A DNA stretch of 11,384 bases, taken from contig JAGRHB010000031.1 of the NCBI GenBank assembly GCA_020445245.1, forward strand, positions 1 through 11,384, read 5' to 3'. Source of the stretch: Gammaproteobacteria bacterium. GTDB taxonomy: Bacteria; Pseudomonadota; Gammaproteobacteria; Chromatiales; Sedimenticolaceae. The position numbers and the translations under genes were made by a program. The notes beneath the pieces were generated by a model. The model was given only the letters and a program-made list of their open reading frames with translations, made no database searches and was not told the DNA's origin. Below, piece after piece: positions 1 to 6,599 of the stretch. Position 1 is the stretch's first letter. Every line of letters starts with the position of its first letter.

Positions 1-732
1 CAGATCAGTATCGACGCCAGCAGTGAGGAAGGGGAAGCGCTCAAGCTGAACGGCAGCATCAGGGCGAAAATGGCCCTGCCGGGTGCAAAAAATCGCCTGC
101 GCCTCGTGCTGGAGGATGATCCGGACCGACAAGCGCAAGACGCACCGATCGACGACCCCTTCCGGGCCTTGGGTGAGACATCCGACTACACCCTGGGACT
201 CGAAGGTGAGGTTCAAGCCAGCAGGTGGCTGTTGCGCCCCTCCCTGGGCGTGCGCGCCACCTGGCCGCCAGATCCTTATGTGCGGTTGCGCGCGATTCGC
301 TACATCACGCTCGGCGACTGGGTGTCGCGGCTCTCAGGTACGGCATCGTGGTTCAGCGAAGATGGTGCGGGCCTGGACGGGACGGTCGACTTCGACCACA
401 GACTCAGTGACGAGATACTGTTCCGTTCCGCCACCAGCCTTACATGGCGGCACGATACCGAGCAAACCAATGTTGCACAGGTATTCTCCTTGTTCCAGCG
501 CCTGGCCTCCCGTGCCGGCCTGGCGTACGAGATCGGCGCCGGTGCCGACGACGATCCGGAGTGGGAGGTTCACAACTATTTTGCGCGGCTACGCTACCGC
601 CGGCTGGTCTACAAGACCTGGGCCTACGTCGACATTCAGCCGACGATCGCCTGGCCGGAGCAGAATGATTTCCACGAAGAGCTATCACTGCTCGTGCGAC
701 TCGAACTGAACTTTGGCAAGGCGTATCGATGA
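1..732 (+). CDS. Probable outer-membrane beta-barrel protein, C-terminal part
   Basis: The reading frame is open from the first base of the window to a TGA at 730-732, so this is the last 243 residues of a longer protein; the in-frame ATG at 70 has no visible ribosome binding site and is unlikely to be the start. The sequence alternates polar and hydrophobic/aromatic residues in short stretches (for example YTLGLEGEV, LLRPSLGVRATW, WVSRLSGTASWF, YFARLRYRRLVYKTWAYVDI, ELSLLVRLELNF) separated by Asp/Gly-rich turns, which is the look of amphipathic outer-membrane strands. The C-terminus ends with such a strand (LLVRLELNF) plus five residues (GKAYR). The signal peptide would lie outside the window. 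I do not recognise a named family. Role (porin, assembly or export component) is unknown; the outer-membrane location is inference from the strand pattern. Confidence 0.6.
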   Translation, partial: QISIDASSEEGEALKLNGSIRAKMALPGAKNRLRLVLEDDPDRQAQDAPIDDPFRALGETSDYTLGLEGEVQASRWLLRPSLGVRATWPPDPYVRLRAIRYITLGDWVSRLSGTASWFSEDGAGLDGTVDFDHRLSDEILFRSATSLTWRHDTEQTNVAQVFSLFQRLASRAGLAYEIGAGADDDPEWEVHNYFARLRYRRLVYKTWAYVDIQPTIAWPEQNDFHEELSLLVRLELNFGKAYR

Positions 733-735
733 CGG

Positions 736-750
736 GAGCCGCCAGGGCTC
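736..750 (+). terminator. Short hairpin just after the barrel-protein stop
   Basis: GAGCC (736-740) and GGCTC (746-750) form a 5-bp stem with loop GCCAG, four bases after the stop codon. There is no following T run, so it could be at most a weak or Rho-assisted 3' end. Confidence 0.25.
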
Positions 751-767
751 ACGCTGCATGATCATTT

Positions 768-808
768 CCCTCACCCCGTCCCTCTCCCGCGCGCGGAAGA
801 GGGGGAAC
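768..808. repeat. REP-like dispersed intergenic repeat with bidirectional hairpin
   Basis: CCCTCACCCC (768-777) is followed by the arms CCCTCT (780-785) and AGAGGG (798-803), which enclose a self-complementary CCGCG/CGCGG core (787-796) with one C/A mismatch. The order 'CCCTCACCCC, then CCCTCTCCCGC..., then AGAGGGGG' matches a kind of intergenic repeat I know to be scattered through many gammaproteobacterial genomes, here slightly degenerate. It sits between the convergent barrel-protein and PilZ genes, where such a hairpin could act as a shared transcription terminator or 3' mRNA stabiliser. Copy number in this genome cannot be judged from the window. Confidence 0.55.
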
Positions 809-832
809 GGCAGCACTGCGCATTGTTTCGCG

Positions 833-1213
833 CTAAACGAACCGCCTCTCGCTAATCCGTTCGAGCAACGCTTCAAGCTTTGCCAGCTCCGTGTCACTCG
901 GATCGGCAAACAGGACGCCGATCAGATAGCGCTCCAGCGACAGTCGTCGCACGTGCCTTACACGGCAGCCAAGGCGCAGCAGATCGCTTCCGGGGTCCAT
1001 GGGTGTCGTCGGCAGATCGACCTCGAACGCATCGCCCGGCGTCAGAATCGATCCACCCTGCGCGAGTTCAACCACATCGGCACGGCCCATGTAAAGACTG
1101 AGACCGACGATGGAGACATCGCAGGATGTCGCGTCATGCGGCGCGCCAAGGTGGTCAATTACACGCAGCGCACAGGACAGCGAATGGCGGGGATATAGAC
1201 GACGTTCAGTCAT
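833..1213 (-). CDS. Single-domain PilZ protein (c-di-GMP binding)
   Basis: A 126-residue protein that consists of little more than a PilZ domain. The two c-di-GMP-binding signatures are present: RxxxR at residues 5-9 (RLYPR) and DxSxxG at 32-37 (DVSIVG), followed by the usual beta-strand pattern (GDAFEVDLPT, LLRLGCRVRHVRR, YLIGVLFADPS) and a C-terminal helix that ends RISERRFV. PilZ proteins bind the second messenger c-di-GMP in the cytoplasm and pass the signal to partners controlling motility, adhesion or polysaccharide; the partner here cannot be told. The ATG at 1211-1213 is the first start after in-frame stops upstream, yet no Shine-Dalgarno sequence lies at normal spacing; GGGGAGG is about 25 bases upstream and can pair with the bases before the ATG. 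The gene follows the amidotransferase gene by 93 bp on the same strand. Confidence 0.85.
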   Translation of the reverse strand: MTERRLYPRHSLSCALRVIDHLGAPHDATSCDVSIVGLSLYMGRADVVELAQGGSILTPGDAFEVDLPTTPMDPGSDLLRLGCRVRHVRRLSLERYLIGVLFADPSDTELAKLEALLERISERRFV

Positions 1214-1272
1214 TAAAGGGAGATTTTAGTCTCAAACCTCCCCGGATGGGTGCAAAACCACGCTCGTGAAAG

Positions 1273-1286
1273 CCCCGTCTCAGGGG
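1273..1286 (-). terminator. Weak hairpin after the amidotransferase gene
   Basis: On the minus strand, four C and four G enclose the loop TGAGAC and are followed by CTTTC. A 4-bp GC stem with a very short T tract makes at best a leaky terminator between the amidotransferase and PilZ genes. Confidence 0.25.
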
Positions 1287-1306
1287 AAATATCGCTGGCC
1301 GCGACG

Positions 1307-2116
1307 TCACGCCCGCAGTCGCGACGTGACGCTCCCCCGCTGGATCGCCAGAACCTCGCCTTCATGCAATGCACACCAGTCCTCGCCGGTCAGAGGGGCA
1401 CTCGCGACCAACGTCAGTGCCTGCTGCACAGTACGCAGACGGATGCCAGAGTCCGTCAGATCCGGCACTGACTCCTCGCAGCTGCGTTGCAACAGGTGAA
1501 GGCCGGGCTGCTTCACCGTACCGTCCGGGATCCGGTGGTGCGCGTGGACGAACAAGGCGTCGCTGTCCGAATAGAGGAAATTCGCGATCCCGATTGCGCG
1601 CAGCGTCGCCGCAAATTCGGCGATGGCTTCCAGTCGCTCGGCGAGCATCGGAATACCATCGCCCCGCCTGTCCCACAGCGCTGCCAGCCGGGTCAGCAGC
1701 TGGCAGAACACCGCCTCGGAGTCGCTCTCACCGACCGGACGAAACCGTGCGGTCCTCGGCCGCGCCCCGCGTTCCCACCCGGGCAGGTCGCCATTGTGTG
1801 CAAACACATGGGCGCGCCCGCCCAGTTCGCGCATAAATGGCTGGGTATTGCGCAACGCCGACTCCCCGAAGGTTGCAAGGCGGATGTGCGAGATCACCAT
1901 GGCGCTGGGCGGCCCATGATCCTCGATGTAACGCACCAAACCACTTTCGCTGGCCGCCCCGGGTTCACGCAAAAGCAGCGCATCGCGCCCGGCAAAAAAC
2001 GCCACTCCCCAACCATCGCGGTGCGGCCCCTCTGCGCCGCCACGCCGGGCGAGTCGCTGCAGAGAGAACCCGACCGTGGTGGGCTCCCGGCTGCACATTG
2101 CAAACAGTTCACACAT
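1307..2116 (-). CDS. Class II glutamine amidotransferase (YafJ-like)
   Basis: The protein starts MCELFAM; as in N-terminal nucleophile (Ntn) amidotransferases, removal of Met1 would expose Cys2 as the catalytic nucleophile that releases ammonia from glutamine. Other family hallmarks are PHRDGWGVAFF (31-41), SHIRLAT (76-82, with the substrate-binding Arg79) and HNGDL (107-111). At 269 residues it is a stand-alone glutaminase domain of the GATase type 2/YafJ group, with no synthetase domain attached, so the ammonia acceptor or true substrate is unknown. The ATG at 2114-2116 is fixed by the need for Cys at position 2. The gene lies 125 bp downstream of arsJ on the same strand; this gap contains a hairpin, so it is probably a separate transcription unit rather than part of the ars operon. 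No strong ribosome binding site is visible. Confidence 0.88.
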   Translation of the reverse strand: MCELFAMCSREPTTVGFSLQRLARRGGAEGPHRDGWGVAFFAGRDALLLREPGAASESGLVRYIEDHGPPSAMVISHIRLATFGESALRNTQPFMRELGGRAHVFAHNGDLPGWERGARPRTARFRPVGESDSEAVFCQLLTRLAALWDRRGDGIPMLAERLEAIAEFAATLRAIGIANFLYSDSDALFVHAHHRIPDGTVKQPGLHLLQRSCEESVPDLTDSGIRLRTVQQALTLVASAPLTGEDWCALHEGEVLAIQRGSVTSRLRA

Positions 2117-2221
2117 CGTTCCGCGCCCGTTCCCGGCAGTTGAGTCCCGATGCAGTATCGCCCACCCTGCGTCCGGTTGCGCAGACCCAGATCAGTCCAG
2201 CCTCTGGCACGTTGATTCCTC

Positions 2222-2241
2222 GGCACCCAGGCACAGGCGCC
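2222..2241 (-). terminator. Possible hairpin at the end of the ars operon
   Basis: Immediately after the arsJ stop codon, GGCGCC and GGTGCC on the minus strand can pair (6 bp, one G-U) around an 8-base loop. No T run follows, so an intrinsic terminator is not established. Confidence 0.28.
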
Positions 2242-3483
2242 CTACCCGATCCCCTCAACGGTCGGCTGCCGGCGACCCGCGCCCGGAGGAGTCACATTCG
2301 GGAGCCTTAGCGACAGCAACGCGGCTGCCGCCACGAAGGCCGTCGACCACCAGAGGCAACCCACCAGCCCGTGTGCCTGGTACGCCCAGCCCGACAGCAC
2401 CGTACCGGCCAGCCGTCCGCCGGCGTTTGCCATGTAGTAGAAGCCGACGTTCATCGACACTTTGTCGAAATCCGAATAGGCAAGGATCAGGTAGGAGTGC
2501 AGCGCAGAGTTGATCGCGAAGACCACTGCAAACAACACCAACCCGCCGACGACCACCCACCGCGCATCCCAGCCCTGATGCAATCCGATGGCCATCAAGG
2601 CAGGCAGCACTGCCAGCGCGAAGGCCCAGCCACGCGCCGTGGCACCGCTCGGTCCGGCGCCGTCATGGCTGCGCCTGACAAGCCGGGGCGCAGCCGCCTG
2701 CACCAGTCCGTAAACGATCACCCAGGCCGCAAAGAAGCTGCCCACCTGCGTAAACGACCAACCGAGCACGGAATACAGGAATACCGGCAGTCCCACCACG
2801 AACCAGACGTCGCGTGCGCCAAACAGGAAAAAACGCGCCCCCGCAAGCCAGTTTATCTCGGCGCGATTTGAAAACACCTGGGTGAACTTGGGCCTGGCAC
2901 TGGTCTTGCCGACGCCTCGCGGCAATACCGCAGCAGTGGCGGCCAGCACAAGAGCAAGCAGACTGGCGAGGACGCACAAGGTGTTACGGAACCCGATCTG
3001 GTCGAGCAGCGCGGCACCGATGAAAAATCCGGCACCCTTGAGCGCATTCTTCGAACCGGTCAGCAGTGCGACATACCTGAACAGTGTCGACTCGCCCGCC
3101 ATACCCACCATCGCCTTCACACTGGCCTTGGCCGACATCTTGTTCAGGTCTTTGGCGACACCGGACAGAGCCTGTGCCGTCATCACGTAAGACACCGACA
3201 GCCAGGCATCCGGCACAGTCAGCATCAACAGTGCAACCACCTGCATCGCCATGCCGATATGCATCGTCAGGTTCAGGCCGATTCGTGCCCCCAACCAGCC
3301 ACCGACCAGGTTGGTGACGACACCGAAGAATTCGTAGAACAGGAACAGCATCGCCACTTCGAACGGTGAGTAACCCAGCAGGTGGAAATACAACACCACC
3401 AGCATGCGGATCGCACCGTCGGTGACCGTGAATGCCCAGTAACCGGCGGTGACGACGAAATAATTGCGCAGCCCGGCATCCAT
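2242..3483 (-). CDS. arsJ: ArsJ, organoarsenical efflux permease (MFS)
   Basis: A 413-residue, highly hydrophobic major facilitator superfamily protein with about 11-12 membrane segments. The N-terminus MDAGLRNYFVVTAGYWAFT, then TDGAIRMLVVLYFHLLGYSP, is typical of ArsJ, and the loop 2-3 region GGWLGARIGLN matches the MFS signature position. Established role of the family: export of 1-arseno-3-phosphoglycerate made from arsenate by a partner GAPDH; the product breaks down outside the cell, so arsenate is removed. The partner GAPDH gene and an ArsR gene lie directly upstream, which makes the assignment strong. The ATG at 3481-3483 is chosen because the protein then begins as the family does and starts 7 bp after the preceding stop; an upstream GTG at 3513 would overlap the preceding gene. 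Long cytoplasmic loop around residues 190-205. The C-terminal tail is Pro/Arg-rich. Confidence 0.93.
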   Translation of the reverse strand: MDAGLRNYFVVTAGYWAFTVTDGAIRMLVVLYFHLLGYSPFEVAMLFLFYEFFGVVTNLVGGWLGARIGLNLTMHIGMAMQVVALLMLTVPDAWLSVSYVMTAQALSGVAKDLNKMSAKASVKAMVGMAGESTLFRYVALLTGSKNALKGAGFFIGAALLDQIGFRNTLCVLASLLALVLAATAAVLPRGVGKTSARPKFTQVFSNRAEINWLAGARFFLFGARDVWFVVGLPVFLYSVLGWSFTQVGSFFAAWVIVYGLVQAAAPRLVRRSHDGAGPSGATARGWAFALAVLPALMAIGLHQGWDARWVVVGGLVLFAVVFAINSALHSYLILAYSDFDKVSMNVGFYYMANAGGRLAGTVLSGWAYQAHGLVGCLWWSTAFVAAAALLSLRLPNVTPPGAGRRQPTVEGIG

Positions 3484-3490
3484 GGATGAT

Positions 3491-3760
3491 TCAGCGCACC
3501 AGGGTCCACACACCTATCAGGATGAATCCGACGCCTGCGATCGTATGAAGCGTGCGTTCACTGATGTATTGCGAAATCAATGTACCACCGAGCACGCCTA
3601 TCGCTGATGTCGCAATCAGTGCCAGCGACGCACCGGCAAAAACCAGCCATTTGTTGATATCCCTGTCAGCGGCGAACAACAGGGTCGCGAGTTGTGTCTT
3701 GTCACCGAGTTCCGCGAGAAACACAGTGCCGAATACCAGGCCGAGCATTTTCAGATCCAC
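3491..3760 (-). CDS. Half-length TMEM165/GDT1 (UPF0016) membrane protein
   Basis: An 89-residue protein with about three membrane segments: one carrying the family motif ELGDKT within FLAELGDKTQLATLLF, a second at KWLVFAGASLALIATSAIGV, and a third at the C-terminus ending IGVWTLVR. Family members of the TMEM165/GDT1 group move divalent cations (Mn2+, Ca2+); full-length members have two such halves, each with an E-x-G-D-K/R motif, so this single-half protein would need to form a homodimer or pair with another half encoded elsewhere. I chose the GTG at 3758-3760, two bases after the GAPDH stop, because relatives start with a similar (M)DxK stretch; the ATG at 3746-3748 is the alternative. It lies tightly between gap and arsJ and must be cotranscribed with them. 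What a cation transporter does in arsenate export is not known to me; metal or charge balance during efflux is speculation. Confidence 0.85.
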   Translation of the reverse strand: MDLKMLGLVFGTVFLAELGDKTQLATLLFAADRDINKWLVFAGASLALIATSAIGVLGGTLISQYISERTLHTIAGVGFILIGVWTLVR

Positions 3761-3762
3761 AG

Positions 3763-4764
3763 TTACATACCCCGCGCAACAAGCGTCACGATATCCATCA
3801 TCCGATTGACGTAGCCCCACTCATTGTCATACCAGGCGTAGACCTTGACCTGGGTGCCGTCGATCACCATGGTCGACAGCGCATCGACGATCGAAGAACG
3901 TGGATCATTGAGATAGTCAACAGATACCAGCGGCCGTTCCTCATAGCCGAGTATCCCCTTGAGCTCACCTTCCGCTGCGTCTCGAAAATGCCGGTTGACC
4001 TCATCGGCGCTGACTGGACGCGCCGCCTCGAACACAAAATCGGTCAGCGATGCATTGAGCAGTGGCACACGCACCGCATGGCCATTCAGTTTGCCGTCAA
4101 GTTCCGGGAAAATTCGGGCGATCGCTTTGGCCGATCCGGTCGTGGTCGGAATCAGTGATTGGCCGCAGGCACGTGCGCGTCGCAGATCCTTGTGGCCCTT
4201 GTCGACGATGGTCTGGGTATTGGTGATGTCGTGAATCGTTGTCATACACCCGTGGACAATACCGATCTTCTCGTGCATGACCTTGACCACCGGTGCAAGG
4301 CAGTTGGTGGTACAGGAGGCGGCCGTGACCAGATGGTGTACATTGGCATCGTACAGGTGATGATTGATGCCGTAGACGATATTCAACGCACCTTCGGTCG
4401 GCGCGGCCACCACGACTTTTTTGACGCCCTGATCGAAATAGGCCTGCAGAGCGGCCGGTTTCTTATGGTGTCGGCCAGTCGCCTCGATCACGATATCGCA
4501 GCCGGACCAATCGGTGTCGGCGATGGCGGCGTTACTGCTGTGTGCAACGGGGCTGCCTTCGAGCTGCATCGCATTTCCTGTCGCATTGCAGGCCACCGGC
4601 CAAACGCCGTGGACAGAATCGAACTGCAGCAGATGCGCCGATCCCGCGGCGTCGGTCGCGATCTCGTTGACCTGGACAATCTCGAATACGCCGCTACCCC
4701 AGCCTGCACGCAGACCGAGCCGCCCCATGCGCCCAAAACCGTTGATACCCACCCGAACCGTCAT
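3763..4764 (-). CDS. gap: ArsJ-associated glyceraldehyde-3-phosphate dehydrogenase
   Basis: Full-length 333-residue GAPDH. The NAD-binding Rossmann start is [15 protein letters not shown] (5-19); the catalytic motif [11 protein letters not shown] spans 149-159 with Cys151 as nucleophile, His178 in [10 protein letters not shown] is the expected base, HKDLRRARA (191-199) and WYDNEWGY (311-318) are conserved family blocks. The enzyme oxidises glyceraldehyde-3-phosphate; with arsenate in place of phosphate it yields 1-arseno-3-phosphoglycerate, the substrate of ArsJ. Position between arsR and arsJ, rather than among glycolysis genes (pgk, tkt), argues for this dedicated role, as does the [11 protein letters not shown] stretch, which I associate with the ArsJ-linked subgroup. 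ATG at 4762-4764 has AAGGG at good spacing. It follows arsR by 42 bp and is separated from the next gene by two bases. Confidence 0.93.
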   Translation of the reverse strand: MTVRVGINGFGRMGRLGLRAGWGSGVFEIVQVNEIATDAAGSAHLLQFDSVHGVWPVACNATGNAMQLEGSPVAHSSNAAIADTDWSGCDIVIEATGRHHKKPAALQAYFDQGVKKVVVAAPTEGALNIVYGINHHLYDANVHHLVTAASCTTNCLAPVVKVMHEKIGIVHGCMTTIHDITNTQTIVDKGHKDLRRARACGQSLIPTTTGSAKAIARIFPELDGKLNGHAVRVPLLNASLTDFVFEAARPVSADEVNRHFRDAAEGELKGILGYEERPLVSVDYLNDPRSSIVDALSTMVIDGTQVKVYAWYDNEWGYVNRMMDIVTLVARGM

Positions 4765-4806
4765 ATCGAAAACCCTTGAATGAAGTGAAAGAGGCGCGCT
4801 CCGGTG

Positions 4807-5160
4807 TCAGCCGCAGCGCGGCAGACCGGGTCTGTCGGGCATCGCTGTCACCGCCACCCGATCGGCTGCATATGGAAGGCTGTCAGCGATGCCGCGTTGC
4901 GTGTTGCGCAACACCTCGATCGCCCATTCGGGCAGCTCTGCATTGATGCGGTAGTGGATCCAGAGTCCTTCGCGGCGATCGGTCACCACGCCGAGCTCTC
5001 GCAATTGGGCGAGATGCCGCGACACGTGTGGCTGCGCCACACCAAGTGCGTACGTCAACTCGCAGACGCACAGTTCCGCATGGACCAGCAACAGCATCAG
5101 GCAGCGCAGGCGCGTCTCGTGTGATAAGGCCGCGAATAGCATTATCGGGGTTATATTCAC
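4807..5160 (-). CDS. arsR: ArsR-family arsenic-responsive repressor
   Basis: A 117-residue ArsR/SmtB winged-helix repressor. ALSHETRLRCL (10-20 or so), the metalloid-binding ELCVCEL (29-35; Cys31 and Cys33), the recognition helix QPHVSRHLAQLRELGV (43-58) and the wing DRREGLWIHYRI (61-72) align well with E. coli ArsR. The third cysteine of the E. coli site (ELCVCDLC) is Thr36 here; other cysteines are Cys20 and Cys116. Family role: bind operator DNA without arsenite and release on As(III) binding. The GTG at 5158-5160 is chosen because the protein then starts MNITPIMLF, parallel to the E. coli N-terminus; the ATG at 5140-5142 and a TTG at 5196 are less likely, and the latter overlaps the promoter. 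No Shine-Dalgarno sequence is visible, and the transcript may be leaderless. First gene of the gap-gdt1-arsJ operon. Confidence 0.9.
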   Translation of the reverse strand: MNITPIMLFAALSHETRLRCLMLLLVHAELCVCELTYALGVAQPHVSRHLAQLRELGVVTDRREGLWIHYRINAELPEWAIEVLRNTQRGIADSLPYAADRVAVTAMPDRPGLPRCG

Positions 5161-5173
5161 TTGACCGAATATA
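5152..5173. promoter_or_regulatory. Candidate ArsR operator
   Basis: A perfect inverted repeat with 7-bp arms, TATATTC and GAATATA, separated by 8 bp. It overlaps the candidate -10 box and the arsR GTG start, where a bound repressor would block RNA polymerase. The length and AT-rich symmetry fit a dimeric ArsR repressor; binding itself is inferred. Confidence 0.7.
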
Positions 5174-5196
5174 TCGACTATCGGATATCCCGCCAA
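5168..5196 (-). promoter_or_regulatory. Sigma-70-type promoter of the arsR-gap-gdt1-arsJ operon
   Basis: On the minus strand TTGGCG (5196-5191) and TATATT (5173-5168) are separated by 17 bp, close to the sigma-70 consensus. Transcription would begin about 7 bases on, at or just before the GTG start of arsR, leaving almost no leader. Confidence 0.62.
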
Positions 5197-5264
5197 ATGA
5201 ATCTTTTGTTACCGAACGCGCGCCGGTACGCTTGCAGCGGCAACCCAGGGAGAACCAGGCCAAC

Positions 5265-5855
5265 TTGCCAGCGGCATCGTCGAAAATCTTTCAGTATGGG
5301 AAATCCGCCTGTACGGCGTGCTGCCTTGCTGCAGCCGTGTCGTCCACTGTAGGTGCGGCGCCGCAGACGCTCGATGTCTGCATCAACTTTCACTGCCGTG
5401 CACAACGTGCAGTGGCGCTCGGCGAGGCACAATGGCAGGAACTCGTGGCACTGTTTGCGCCCGCCGCCAGCGCCGCGCAGGAGCGCCAGTCGATCGCGAT
5501 GGCGATTGCCCGGATGGAGCAGATGGTCGGTGTACAGGCCGGGACTTCGGGCGACCTGCCGCGAAACAACGGTGACGGGGGGCGAATCGGACAGCTCGAC
5601 TGTATCGCCGAGTCACGCAATGCGACCACCTATCTGCATGCGCTGCAGGACGCCGGCTTGTTGCGCTGGCACAGCGTCGCCGCGCCCGCGAAGCGGCAAC
5701 GCTGGGTGTTCAGCATTCACCACACCGCCGTGATCGAGGAGACCGCGACCCACCGGCAGTTTGCGGTCGACTCCTGGTACCAGGGCAACGGCGTCGCACC
5801 GCTGGTACAACCACTGGACGACTGGCGCCGCGCGCGCAATGAACCCGCCCGCTGA
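5265..5855 (+). CDS. Exported protein of unknown function with a possible Cys-His-Asp triad
   Basis: No named family recognised. The frame runs to a TGA at 5853-5855. From a TTG at 5265, preceded by AGGGAG twelve bases upstream, it gives 196 residues: a basic start (Lys7, Lys13), a hydrophobic segment (about 15-30) and an Ala-rich cleavage site near VGAAP, consistent with a Sec signal peptide. The mature part has VCINFHC (38-44), a helical stretch around QERQSIAMAIARMEQMVG, then GQLDCIAESRNATTYL (109-124), HHTAVIEE (152-159) and FAVDSWYQGNG (166-176). Cys113, His152 or His153, and Asp169 occur in the order seen in transglutaminase-like cysteine peptidases, so a periplasmic enzyme is possible; this is inference. 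No in-frame ATG exists near the start, so the exact start is uncertain (TTG at 5232 is an alternative). It diverges from arsR and ends 12 bp from the convergent btaB stop. Confidence 0.72.
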   Translation: MPAASSKIFQYGKSACTACCLAAAVSSTVGAAPQTLDVCINFHCRAQRAVALGEAQWQELVALFAPAASAAQERQSIAMAIARMEQMVGVQAGTSGDLPRNNGDGGRIGQLDCIAESRNATTYLHALQDAGLLRWHSVAAPAKRQRWVFSIHHTAVIEETATHRQFAVDSWYQGNGVAPLVQPLDDWRRARNEPAR

Positions 5856-5867
5856 CGCGCGCCAGAC

Positions 5868-6599
5868 CTATCCGCCCGACAGCGGCGCCGGGCGGCGCCC
5901 GATGAATACGTAATAAGGCACACTCAGCCCGGCGAGGTAAGGTACTTTGGCCCGCCTCTCCAGCAACTCATGGTCCGGCAGCCTGGCGCGCAGGCAATCG
6001 AGGTGAGCCGGATCCAGATGGACACCGTCGTGGGCAAACCAGCGTGGCCAGAAGGCGCGGGCCAGCGGCCCATGGCGTTCAAGTCCAGCCGCCGGCTGTG
6101 CAGCGGATACGTAGAAGTCGACCACGCCCAGGCTACCGCCCGGCTTGAGCATGCCGATCGCATTGTCGATCGCACCCTGCCAGTCCGGAATCATGGTCAG
6201 GGAATAGGACAGGTACACGACGTCGACCGGCCGTTCGGGTCGCCAACTGACGACATCCGCATCCACCACCCTGACGTTGTCCATATCTGCAGTGCGCCTG
6301 CGCGCCTGCTCCAGCAGCGCCGGGCACAGGTCGACCAGCTGTACGTCAAGGTCCGCGAGGCGATTGCCGAAGAACAGCAGATTTCGCCCGGTCCCCGCTC
6401 CCAATTCCACCACCGCGGCACCCGGCAGCGCGTCCAGCCGCCCGATCAGCTCACGTCGACCGTGCAACAGGCGTTCACGGAAGGCATCGTAGCGGCTTGC
6501 CTGGGGCGCATAAAAGGCCTGCAGGCGTTCGGCCTGCGAGCCACGACGCGGCTGGCCGCGCAGCAGGTGCAGCAGCACACGGGCATCGTTGGCGATCAT
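5868..6599 (-). CDS. btaB: BtaB, diacylglycerylhomoserine N-methyltransferase
   Basis: A 243-residue class I SAM-dependent methyltransferase: motif I is VELGAGTGRN (64-73), the acidic end of strand 2 is Asp90 (QLVDLCP), motif II region VDADVVSW (112-119) and LKPGG (151-155). Immediately after btaA, with the btaB ATG overlapping the btaA stop (ATGA at 6599-6596), it is best read as BtaB, which adds three methyl groups to diacylglycerylhomoserine to make the betaine lipid DGTS at the membrane. C-terminal part KVPYLAGLSVPYYVFIGRRP resembles family members that act on lipid substrates. No signal peptide or membrane span. Without the btaA neighbour only 'SAM methyltransferase' could be said with certainty. 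Translational coupling with btaA is expected from the overlap. Confidence 0.9.
   Translation of the reverse strand: MIANDARVLLHLLRGQPRRGSQAERLQAFYAPQASRYDAFRERLLHGRRELIGRLDALPGAAVVELGAGTGRNLLFFGNRLADLDVQLVDLCPALLEQARRRTADMDNVRVVDADVVSWRPERPVDVVYLSYSLTMIPDWQGAIDNAIGMLKPGGSLGVVDFYVSAAQPAAGLERHGPLARAFWPRWFAHDGVHLDPAHLDCLRARLPDHELLERRAKVPYLAGLSVPYYVFIGRRPAPLSGG

Noticed and set aside
3484..3513. GTG start for arsJ at 3513
   Set aside because: Overlaps the GDT1-like gene and adds ten residues absent from the ArsJ family start; ATG at 3483 fits better.
5161..5196. TTG start for arsR at 5196
   Set aside because: The codon is part of the -35 box and the added residues do not resemble ArsR N-termini.
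5028..5264. Upstream extension of the exported-protein frame to an ATG at 5028
   Set aside because: It would run antisense through arsR and its promoter, and would put the signal-peptide-like segment in the middle of the protein.
5161..5352. Small plus-strand frame with an ATG at 5197
   Set aside because: Only about 50 codons, very basic, no motif, and it overlaps the signal-peptide frame of the exported protein.
5822..5865. CTGGCGC/GCGCCAG-like arms around the convergent stop codons as a terminator
   Set aside because: The arms match for about 7 bases only with a loop of about 30 bases and no T tract; GC-rich chance pairing is as likely.
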